Below are positions 1 to 11,800 of a stretch of DNA of 64,000 nucleotides, in pieces; the stretch's first letter is position 1, and every line of letters begins with the position of its first letter. The stretch is from NCBI RefSeq assembly GCF_032854445.1, contig NC_088301.1, forward strand, positions 28,506,402 through 28,570,401, given 5' to 3'. The notes under the pieces were generated by a model. It searched no databases, was not told where the DNA came from, and worked only from the letters and a program-made list of their open reading frames with translations. The stretch comes from Liolophura sinensis. Its lineage: Eukaryota > Mollusca > Polyplacophora > Chitonida > Chitonidae. A program made the translations under genes and the position numbers.

Positions 1-2250
1 TCCATGGAAACCAAGGATATTTGCAATTTTTCAACAGCTGCCGATGCCTGGCTCAATTCCGCATCTTTTGGCACCTTACTGAAGTGGGTCTGTTGTCAGT
101 TGTACTTTTTACAGCAGACTGTATCAAGTACCTTTTGTTTTTCACGTACAAATGGTGTGGTTTTTCTACACGTAGATAAAGACATTGAGATTCTCTTGCA
201 CTTAGAAGTAAGGCAATTGAGGGGTGAGTTAAATGGGCTTGGCCCAAAGATTTGTCGTCTTCTGGGCTACCGAAGGGCACATAACATATAGTCAAAAGTT
301 GAATATAGTAATGACCAGTCGCGATTATACAGAGTGCAGTGTAGCCGATTTCAATTAACAAAAAGACCAGGCAAAAATGCAAAATTCAAAAAATTGTTCC
401 AGTGCTGCTGGTAAGAGGCTAATCCGACGTGTTTTGTGACGAGAAATCGAATGGTGCAAACCGCGTTGCTCTCCGACCAATACTTTTGGCTGTAGTGACA
501 ATTGAATGATAATTTATGTCATAATCACGTGCCCAGCAACGGCTCTTACTCCATGGAAACCAGGGATATTTGCAACTTTTCAACAGCTGCCGATGCCTGG
601 CCCAATTCCGCATCTTTTGGCACCTTATAAATGTGGGTCAGTGTTAAGTTGTACTTTTTACAGCAGACTGTATCAAGTACCTTGTGTTTTTTATGTACAA
701 ATGGTGTGGTTTTTCTACACGTAGATAAAGACATTGAGATTGTCTTGGACTTAGAAGTAAGACAATTGCTGGGTGAGTTAAATGGGCTTAGCCCAAAGAT
801 TTGTCGTCTTCTGGGCTACCGAAGGGCACATAACATATAGTCAAAAGTTGAATATAGTAATGACCAGTCGCGATTGTACAGAGTACAGTGTAGCCGATTC
901 CAATTAACAAAAAGACAAGGCAAAAATGCAAAAGTGGAAAAAATGTTCCAGTGCTGCTGGTAAGAGGCTAATCCGACGTATTTTGTGACGAGAAATCGAA
1001 TGGTGCAAACCGCGTTGCTCTCCGACCAATACTTTTGGCTGCAGCGACAATTCAATGATCATTGATGTCATAATCACGTGCCCTGTAACGGCTCTTACTC
1101 CATGGAAACCAGGGATATTTGCAATTTTTCAACAGCTGCCGATGCCTGGCTCAATTCCGCATCTTTTGGCACCTTATAAATGTGGGTCAGTGTTTAGCTG
1201 TACTTTTTACAGCAGACTGTATCAAGTACCTTGTGTTTTTCATATACAAATGGTGTGGTTTTTCTACACGTAGATAAAGACATTGAGATTGTCTTGGACT
1301 TAGAAATAAGACAATTGCTGGGTGAGTTAAATGGGCTTGGCCCAAAGATTTCAGGTCTTCTGGGCTACCGAAGGGCACCTAACTTATAGTCAAAAGTTGA
1401 ATATAGTAATGACCAGTCGCGATTGTACAGAGTACAGTGTAGCCGATTTCAATTAACAAAAAGACCAGGCAAAAATGCAAAAGTGGAAAAACTGTTCCAG
1501 TGCTGCTGGTAAGAGGCTAATCCGACATATTTTGTGACGAGAAATCGAATGGTGCAAACCGCGTTGCTCTCCGACCAATACTTTTGGCTGTAGCGACAAT
1601 TGAATGATCATTGATGTCATAATCATTTGCCCAGCAACGACTCTTACTCCATGGAAACCAGGGATATTTGCAATTTTTTAACAGCTGCCGATGCCTGGCC
1701 CAATTGCGCATCTTTTGGCGCCTTATAAATGTGGGTCAGTGTTTAGTTGTACTTTTTACAGCAGACTGTATCAAGTACCTTGTGATTTTTATGTACAAAA
1801 GGAGTGGTTTTTCTACACGTAGATAAAGACATTGAGATTGTCTTGCTCTTAGAAGTAACACAATTGCTGGGTGAGTTAAATGCGCTTAGCCCAAAGATTT
1901 CAGGTCTTCTGGGCTACCGAAGGGCACATAACTTAAAGTCAAAAGTTGAATATAGTAATGACCAGTCGCGATTGTACAGAGTACAGTGTAGCCGATTTCA
2001 ATTAACAAAAAGACCAGGCAAAAATACAAAAGTGGAAAAACTGTTCCAGTGCTACTAGTAAGAGGCTAATCCGACATATTTTGTGGCGAGAAATCGAATG
2101 GTACAAACCGCGTTGCTCTCCGACCAATACTTTTGGCTGTAGCGACAATTGAATGATCATTGATGTCATAATCATTTGCCCAGCAACGGCTCTTACTCCA
2201 TGGAAACCAGGGATATTTGCAATTCTTTAACAGCTGCCGATGCCTGGCCC
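1..2250 (+). repeat. Domain I: divergent 549-bp monomers
   Basis: Anchor blocks lie at 181, 730, 1279, 1828 and 2377, exactly 549 bp apart each time. Markers seen here and rarely or never later: GTACAGAGTACAG instead of GTACATAGTACAG (about 335-1990), GGGATATTTGC after the CCATGG, TTTCAACAGCTG in the first three copies, CACCTTATAAATG at about 620, 1170 and 1720, and CATAACATATAG in the first two copies (this last variant recurs in a few domain III monomers). The two copies at about 1340 and 1890 read TTTCAGGTCTTC in place of TTTGACGTCTTC. These monomers look like an older or more peripheral subfamily, which would fit a position nearer an array edge; that is inference. Confidence 0.85.
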
Positions 2251-2799
2251 AATTCCGCATCTTTTAGAATCTTATTGATGTGGGTCAGTGATCAGTTGTA
2301 CTTTTTACAGCAGACTGTATCAAGTCTCTTGTGTTTTTTATGTACAAATGGTGTGGTTTTTCTACACGTAGATAAAAACATTGAGATTGTCTTGGACTGA
2401 GAAGTAATACAATTGCTGGGTGAGTTAAATGGGCTTAGCCCAAAGATTTGACGTCTTCTGGGCTACCGAAGGGCACATAACTTATAGTCAAAAGTTGAAT
2501 ATAGTAATGACCAGTCGCGATGGTACATAGTACAGTGTGGCCGATTTCAATAAATAAAAAGACCAGGCAAAAATGCAAAAGTAAAAAAATCTGTTCCAGT
2601 GCTGCTGGTAAGAGGCTAATCCGACGTATTTTGTGACGAGAAATCGAATGGTGCAAACCGCGTTGCTCTCCGACCAATACTTTTGGCTGTAGCGACAATT
2701 GAATGATCATTGATGTCATAATCACATGCCCAGCAACGGCTCTTACTCCATCAAAAACCAGGGAAATATGCAATTTTTTAAACAGCTGCCGATGCCTGG

Positions 2800-5700
2800 C
2801 CCAATTCCGCATCTTTTAGAATCTTATTGATGTGGGTCAGTGATCAGTTGTACTTTTTACAGCAGACTTTATCTAGTACCTTGTGTTTTTTATGTACGAA
2901 TGGTGTGGTTTTTCTGCACGTAGATAAAGACATTGAGATTGTCTTGGACTTAGAAGTAAGACAATTGCTGGGTGAGATAAATGGGCTTTGCCCAAAGATT
3001 TGACGTCTTCTGGGCTACCGAAGGGCACATAACTTATAGTCAAAAGTTGAATATAGTAATGACCAGTCGCGATGGTACATAGTACAGTGTAGCCGATTTC
3101 AAATTAACAAAAAGACCAGGCAAAAATGCAAAAGTGGAAAAATTGTTCCAGTGCTGCTGGTAAGAGGCTAATCCGACGTAGTTTGTGACGAGAAATCGAA
3201 TGGTGCAAACCGCGTTGCTCTCCGACCAATACTTTTGGCTGTAGCGACAATTGAATGATCATTGATGTCATAGTCACGTGCTCAGCAACGGCTCTTACTC
3301 CATGGAAACCAGGGAAATTTGCAATTTTTTAAACAGCTGCCGATGCCTGGCCCTATTCCGCATCTTTTGGCACCTTATTTATGTGGGTCAGTGATCAGTT
3401 GTACTTTTTACAGCAGACTGTATCAAGTACCTTGTCCCTTTTATGTACAAATGGTGTGGTTTTTCTACACGTAGATAAAGACATTGAGATTGTCTTGGAC
3501 TTAGAAGTAAGACAATTGCTGGGTGAGTTAAATGGGCTTAGCCCAAAGATTTGACGTCTTCTGGGCTACCGAAGGTCACAAAACTTATAGTCAAAAGTTG
3601 AATATAGTAATGACCAGTCGCGATGGTACATAGTACAGTGTATCCGATTTCAATAAATAAAAAGACCAGGTAAAAATGCAAAAGTGGAAAAACTGTTCCA
3701 GTGCTGCTGGTAAGAGGCTAATCTGACGTAGTTTGTGACGAGAAATCGAATGGTGCAAACCGCGTTGCTCTCCGACCAATACTTTTGGCTGTAGCGACAA
3801 TTGAATGATCATTGATATCACAATCACATGCCCAGCAACGGCTCTTACTCCATGGAAACCAGGGAAATATGCAATTTTTCAAACAGCTGCCGATGCCTGG
3901 CCCAATTACGCATCTTTTAGAATCTTATTGATGTGGTTCAGTGATGAGTTGTACTTTTTACAGCAGACTGTATCTAGTACCTTGTGTTTTCTATGTACAA
4001 ATGGTGTGGTTTTTCTACACGTAGATAAAGACATTGAGATTGTCTTGGACTTAGAAGTAAGACAATTGCTGGGTGAGTTAAATGGGATTAGCCCAAAGAT
4101 TTGACGTCTTCTGGGCTACCGAAGGGCACATAACTTATAGTCAAAAGTTGAATATAGTAATGACCAGTCGCGATGGAACATAGTACAGTGTATCCGATTT
4201 CAAATTAACAAAAACACCAGGCAAAAATGCAAAAGTGGAAAAACTGTTCCAGTGCTGCTGGTAAGAGGCTAATCCGACGAATTTTGTGACGAGAAATCGA
4301 ATGGTGCAAACCGCGTTGCTCTCCGACCAATACTTTTGGCTGTAGCGACAATTGAATGATCATTGATGTCATAATCACATGCCCAGCAATGGCTCTTGCT
4401 CCATTAAAACCAGGGAAATATGCAATTTTTTAAACAGCTGCCGATGCCTGGCCCAATTCCGCATCTTTTATAATCTTATTGATGTGGTTCAGTGATCAGT
4501 TGTACTTTTTACAGCAGACTGTATCTAGTACCTTGTGTTTTTTATGTACGAATGGTGTGGTTTTTCTACACGTAGATAAAGACATTGAGATTGTCTTGGA
4601 CTTAGAAGTAAGACAATTGCTGGGTGAGTTAAATGGGCTTTGCCCAAAGATTTGACGTCTTCTGGGCTACCGAAGGGCACATAACTTATAGTCAAAAGTT
4701 GAATATAGTAATGACCAGTCGCGATGGTACATAGTACAGTGTGGCCGATTTCAATAAATAAAAAGACCAGGCAAAAATGCAAAAGTAAAAAAATCTGTTC
4801 CAGTGCTGCTGGTAAGAGGCTAATCCGACGTAGTTTGTGACGAGAAATCGAATGGTGCAAACCGCGTTGCTCTCCGACCAATACTTTTGGCTGTAGCGAC
4901 AATTGAATGATCATTGATGTCATAATCACGTGCCCAGCAACGGCTCTTACTCCATTAAAACCAGGGAAATATGCAATTTTTTAAACAGCTGCCGATGCCT
5001 GGCCCAATTCCGCATCTTTTAGAATCTTATTTATGTGGTTCAGTGATCAGTTGTACTTTTTACAGCAGACTGTATCTAGTGCCTTGTGTTTTTTATGTAC
5101 AAATGGTGTGGTTTTTCTACACGTAGATAAAGACATTGAGATTGTCTTGGACTTAGAAGTAAACCAATTGCTGAGTGAGTTAAATGGGCTTAGCCCAAAG
5201 ATTTGACGTCTTCTGGGCTACCGAAGGGCACATAACTTATAGTCAAAAGTTGAATATAGTATTGACCAGTCGCAATGGTACATAGTACAGTGTGGCCGAT
5301 TTCAAATTAACAAAAAGACCAGGCAAAAATGCAAAAGTGGAAAAATTGTTCCAGTGCTGCTGGTAAGAGGCTAATCCGACGTAGTTTGTGACGAGAAATC
5401 GAATGGTGCAAACCGCGTTGCTTTCCGACCAATACTTTTGGCTGTAGCGACAATTGAATGATCATTGATGTCATAGTCACGTGCTCAGCAACGGCTCTTA
5501 CTCCATGGAAACCAGGGAAATTTGCAATTTTTTAAACAGCTGCCGATGCCTGGCCCTATTCCGCATCTTTTGGCACCTTATTTATGTGGGTCAGTGATCA
5601 GTTGTACTTTTTACAGCAGACTGTATCAAGTACCTTGTCCCTTTTATGTACAAATGGTGTGGTTTTTCTACACGTAGATAAAGACATTGAGATTGTCTTG

Positions 5701-8700
5701 GACTTAGAAGTAAGACAATTGCTGGGTGAGTTAAATGGGCTTAGCCCAAAGATTTGACGTCTTCTGGGCTACCGAAGGTCACATAACTTATAGTCAAAAG
5801 TTGAATATAGTAATGACCAGTCGCGATGGTACATAGTACAGTGTATCCGATTTCAAATTAACAAAAAGACCAGGCAAAAATGCAAAAGTGGAAAAACTGT
5901 TCCAGTGCTGCTGGTAAGAGGCTAATCCGACGTATTTTGTGACGAGAAATCGAATGGTGTAAACCGCGTTGCTCTCCGACCAATACTTTTGGCTGTAGCG
6001 ACAATTGAATGATCATTGATGTCATAATCACATGCCCAGCAATGGCTCTTGCTCCATTAAAACCAGGGAAATATGCAATTTTTTAAACAGCTGCCGATGC
6101 TTGGCCCAATTCCGCATCTTTTATAATCTTATTGATGTGGTTCAGTGATCAGTTGTACTTTTTACAGCAGACTGTATCAAGTACCTTGTCTTTTTTATGT
6201 ACGAATGGTGTGGTTTTTCTACACGTAGATAAAGACATTGAGATTGTCTAGGACTTAGAAGTAAGACAATTGCTGGGTGAGATAAATGGGCTTTGCCCAA
6301 AGACTTGACGTCTTCTGGGCTACCGAAGGGCACATAACTTATAGTCAAAAGTTGAATATAGTAATGACCAGTCGCGATGGTACATAGTACAGTGTAGCCG
6401 ATTTCAAATTAACAAAATGAGCAGGCAAAAATGCAAAAGTGGAAAAACTGTTCCAGTGCTGCTGGTAAGAGGCTAATCCGACGTATTTTGTGACGAGAAA
6501 TCGAATGGTGCAAACCGCTTTGATCTCCGACCAATACTTATGGCTGTAGCGACAATTGAATGATCATTGATGTCATAATCACGTGCACAGCAATGGCTCT
6601 TACTCCATTAAAACCAGTTAAATATGCAATTTTTTAAACAGCTGCCGATGCCTGGCCCAATTCCGCATCTTGTAGAATCTTATTGATGTGGGTCAGTGAT
6701 CAGTTGTACTTTTTACAGCAGACTTTATCTAGTACCTTGTGTTTTTTATGTACGAATGGTGTGGTTTGTCTACACGTAGATAAAGACATTGAGATTGTCT
6801 TGGATTTAGAAGTAAGACTATTGCTGGGTGAGTTAAATGGGCTTTGCCCAAAGATTTGACGTCTTCGGGGCTACCGAAGGGCACATAACTTATAGTCAAA
6901 AGTTGAATATAGTAATGACCAGTCGCGATGGTACATAGTACAGTGTGGCCGATTTCAATAAATAAAAAGACCAGGCAAAAATGCAAAAGTAAAAAAATCT
7001 GTTCCAGTGCTGCTGGTAAGAGGCTAATCCGACGTATTTTGTGACGAGAAATCGAATGGTGCAAACCGCGTTGCTCTCCGACCAATACTTTTGGCTGTAG
7101 CGACAATTGAATGATCATTGATGTCATAATCACGTGCCCAGCAACGGCTCTTACTCCATTAAAACCAGGGAAATATGCAATTTTTTAAACAGCTGCCGAT
7201 GCCTGGCCCAATTCCGCATCTTTTAGAATCTTATTGATGTGGGTCAGTGATCAGTTGTACTTTTTACAGCAGACTTTATCTAGTACCTTGTGTTTTTTAT
7301 GTACGAATGGTGTGGTTTTTCTACACGTAGATAAAGACATTGAGATTGTCTTGGACTTAGAAGTAAGACTATTGCTGGGTGAGTTAAATGGGCTTTGCCC
7401 AAAGATTTGACGTCTTCTGGGCTACCGAAGGGCACATAACTTATAGTCAAAAGTTGAATATAGTAATGACCAGTCGCGATGGTACATAGTACAGTGTGGC
7501 CGATTTTAATAAATAAAAAGACCAGGCAAAAATGCAAAAGTAAAAAAATCTGTTCCAGTGCTGCTGGTAAGAGGCTAATCCGACGTATTTTGTGACGAGA
7601 AATCGAATGGTGCAAACCGCGTTGCTCTCCGACCAATACTTTTGGCTGTAGCGACAATTGAATGATCATTGATGTCATAATCACGTGCCCAGCAACGGCT
7701 CTTACTCCATTAAAACCAGGGAAATATGCAATTTTTTAAACAGCTGCCGATGCCTGGCCCAATTCCGCATCTTTTAGAATCTTATTTATGTGGTTCAGTG
7801 ATCAGTTGTACTTTTTACAGCAGACTGTATCTAGTGCCTTGTGTTTTTTATGTACAAATGGTGTGGTTTTTCTACACGTAGATAAAGACATTGAGATTGT
7901 CTTGGACTTAGAAGTAAACCAATTGCTGAGTGAGTTAAATGGGCTTAGCCCAAAGATTTGACGTCTTCTGGGCTACCGAAGGGCACATAACTTATAGTCA
8001 AAAGTTGAATATAGTATTGACCAGTCGCGATGGTACATAGTACAGTGTGGCCGATTTCAAATTAACAAAAAGACCAGGCAAAAATGCAAAAGTGGAAAAA
8101 TTGTTCCAGTGCTGCTGGTAAGAGGCTAATCCGACGTATTTTGTGACGAGAAATCGAATGGTGCAAACCGCGTTGCTTTCCGACCAATACTTTTGGCTGT
8201 AGCGACAATTGAATGATCATTGATGTCATAATCACGTGCCCAGCAACGGCTCCTACTCGATGGAAACCAGGGAAATTTGCAATTTTTTAAACAGCTGCCG
8301 ATGCCTGGCCCAATTCCGCATCTTTTAGAACTTTATTGATGTGGGTCATTGATCAGTTGTACTTTTTACAGCAGACTGTATCAAGTCTCTTGTGTTTTTT
8401 ATGTACAAATGGTGTGGTTTTTCTACACGTAGATAAAAACATTGAGATTGTCTTGGACTGAGAAGTAAGACAATTGCTGGGTGAGTTAAATGGGCTTAGC
8501 CCAAAGATTTAACGTCTTCTGGGCTACCAAAGGGCACATAACTTATAGTCAGAAGTTGAATATAGTAATGACCAGTCGCGATGGTACATAGTACAGTGTA
8601 GCCGATTTCAATTAACAAAAAGACCAGGCAAAAATGCAAAAGTGGAAAATCTGTTCCAGTGCTGCTGGTAAGAGGCTAATCCGACGTATTTTGTGACGAG

Positions 8701-8860
8701 AAATCGAATGGTGCAAACCGCGTTGATCTCCGACCAATACTTTTGGCTGTAGCGACAATTGAATGATCATTGATGTCATAATCACGTGCACAGCAATGGC
8801 TCTTACTCCATTAAAACCAGTTAAATATGTAATTTTTTAAACAGCTGCCGATGCCTGGCC
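2800..8860 (+). repeat. Domain II higher-order unit, copy 1 (11 monomers, 6059 bp)
   Basis: Anchor 2929 pairs with 8988 (offset 6059 bp, 11 monomers), and the sequence after each carries the same variants, for example GTGAGATAAATGGGCTTTGCCC. The variant GGCTCTTGCTCCATTAAAACC at about 4390 pairs with about 10450 at offset 6060. From about 4525 onward the offset becomes 6609-6610 (12 monomers) because copy 2 contains an extra monomer. The start is set near 2800, since the CCATCAAAAACC variant at about 2748 does not match its counterpart near 8810. Confidence 0.8.
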
Positions 8861-11800
8861 CAATTCCGCATCTTTTAGAATCTTATTGATGTGGGTCAGT
8901 GATCAGTTGTACTTTTTACAGCAGACTTTATCTAGTACCTTGTGTTTTTTATGTACGAATGGTGTGGTTTTTCTACACGTAGATAAAGACATTGAGATTG
9001 TCTTGGACTTAGAAGTAAGACAATTGCTGGGTGAGATAAATGGGCTTTGCCCAAAGATTTGACGTCTTCTGGGCTACCGAAGGGCACATAACTTATAGTC
9101 AAAAGTTGAATATAGTAATGACCAGTCGCGATGGTACATAGTACAGTGTAGCCGATTTCAAATTAACAAAAAGACCAGGCAAAAATGCAAAAGTGGAAAA
9201 ATTGTTCCAGTGCTGCTGGTAAGAGGCTAATCCGACGTAGTTTGTGACGAGAAATCGAATGGTGCAAACCGCGTTGCTTTCCGACCAATACTTTTGGCTG
9301 TAGCGACAATTGAATGATCATTGATGTCATAGTCACGTGCTCAGCAACGGCTCTTACTCCATGGAAACCAGGGAAATTTGCAATTTTTTAAACAGCTGCC
9401 GATGCCTGGCCCTATTCCGCATCTTTTGGCACCTTATTTATGTGGGTCAGTGATCAGTTGTACTTTTTACAGCAGACTGTATCAAGTACCTTGTCCCTTT
9501 TATGTACAAATGGTGTGGTTTTTCTACACGTAGATAAAGACATTGAGATTGTCTTGGACTTAGAAGTAAGACAATTGCTGGGTGAGTTAAATGGGCTTAG
9601 CCCAAAGATTTGACGTCTTCTGGGCTACCGAAGGTCACATAACTTATAGTCAAAAGTTGAATATAGTAATGACCAGTCGCGATGGTACATAGTACAGTGT
9701 ATCCGATTTCAATAAATAAAAAGACCAGGCAAAAATGCAAAAGTGGAAAAACTGTTCCAGTGCTGCTGGTAAGAGGCTAATCTGACGTAGTTTGTGACGA
9801 GAAATCGAATGGTGCAAACCGCGTTGCTCTCCGACCAATACTTTTGGCTGTAGCGACAATTAAATGATCATTGATATCATAATCACGTGCCCAGCAACGG
9901 CTCTTACTCCATGGAAACCAGGGAAATATGCAATTTTTCAAACAGCTGCCGATGCCTGGCCCAATTACGCATCTTTTAGAATCTTATTGATGTGGTTCAG
10001 TGATGAGTTGTACTTTTTACAGCAGACTGTATCTAGTACCTTGTGTTTTCTATGTACAAATGGTGTGGTTTTTCTACACGTAGATAAAGACATTGAGATT
10101 GTCTTGGACTTAGAAGTAAGACAATTGCTGGGTGAGTTAAATGGGATTAGCCCAAAGATTTGACGTCTTCTGGGCTACCGAAGGGCACATAACTTATAGT
10201 CAAAAGTTGAATATAGTAATGACCAGTCGCGATGGAACATAGTACAGTGTATCCGATTTCAAATTAACAAAAAGACCAGGCAAAAATGCAAAAGTGGAAA
10301 AACTGTTCCAGTGCTGCTGGTAAGAGGCTAATCCGACGTATTTTGTGACGAGAAATCGAATGGTGCAAACCGCGTTGCTCTCCTACCAATACTTTTGGCT
10401 GTAGCGACAATTGAATGATCATTGATGTCATAATCACATGCCCAGCAATGGCTCTTGCTCCATTAAAACCAGGGAAATATGCAATTTTTTAAACAGCTGC
10501 CGATGCCTGGCCCAATTCCGCATCTTTTATAATCTTATTGATGTGGTTCAGTGATCAGTTGTACTTTTTACAGCAGACTGTATCTAGTACCTTGTGTTTT
10601 TTATGTACGAATGGTGTGGTTTTTCTACACGTAGATAAAGACATTGAGATTGTCTAGGACTTAGAAGTAAGACAATTGCTGGGTGAGATAAATGGGCTTT
10701 GCCCAAAGACTTGACGTCTTCTGGGCTACCGAAGGGCACATAACTTATAGTCAAAAGTTGAATATAGTAATGACCAGTCGCGATGGTACATAGTACAGTG
10801 TAGCCGATTTCAAATTAACAAAAAGACCAGGCAAAAATGCAAAAGTGGAAAAACTGTTCCAGTGCTGCTGGTAAGAGGCTAATCCGACGTATTTTGTGAC
10901 GAGAAATCGAATGGTGCAAACCGCGTTGCTCTCCGACCAATACTTTTGGCTGTAGCGACAATTGAATGATCATTGATGTCATAATCACGTGCACAGCAAT
11001 GGCTGTTACTCCATTAAAACCAGTTAAATATGCAATTTTTTAAACAGCTGCCGATGCCTGGCCCAATTCCGCATCTTTTAGAATCTTATTGATGTGGGTC
11101 AGTGATCAGTTGTACTTTTTACAGCAGACTTTATCTAGTACCTTGTGTTTTTTATGTACGAATGGTGTGGTTTTTCTACACGTAGATAAAGACATTGAGA
11201 TTGTCTTGGACTTAGAAGTAAGACAATTGCTGGGTGAGTTAAAAGGGCTTTGCCCAAAGATTTGACGTCTTCTGGGCTACCGAAGGGCACATAACTTATA
11301 GTCAAAAGTTGAATATAGTAATGACCAGTCGCGATGGTACATAGTACAGTGTGGCCGATTTCAATAAATAAAAAGACCAGGCAAAAATGCAAAAGTAAAA
11401 AAATCTGTTCCAGTGCTGCTGGTAAGAGGCTAATCCGACGTAGTTTGTGACGAGAAATCGAATGGTGCAAACCGCGTTGCTCTCCGACCAATACTTTTGG
11501 CTGAAGCGACAATTGAATGATCATTGATGTCATAATCACGTGCCCAGCAACGGCTCTTACTCCATGGAAACCAGGGAAATATGCAATTTTTTAAACAGCT
11601 GCCGATGCCTGGCCCAATTCCGCATCTTTTAGAATCTTATTTATGTGGTTCAGTGATCAGTTGTATTTTTTACAGCAGACTGTATCTAGTGAATTGTGTT
11701 TTTTAAGTACAAATGGTGTGGTTTTTCTACACGTAGATAAAGACATTGAGATTGTCTTGGACTTAGAAGTAAACCAATTGCTGAGTGAGTTAAATGGGCT

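Noticed and set aside
624-630. TATAAA in CCTTATAAATG of domain I monomers (also about 1173 and 1722)
   Set aside because: Short AT-rich match with no downstream gene; absent from later monomers.
4525-4929. 134-codon minus-strand open frame, recurring at 6729, 7280, 11135, 13338 and 13889
   Set aside because: It recurs because the monomer recurs. Monomers of other types and other periods break the frame by 1-2 bp indels or stops, there is no recognisable domain, and no ribosome-binding or promoter context distinguishes it. Same reasoning for the many 60-110 codon frames on both strands.
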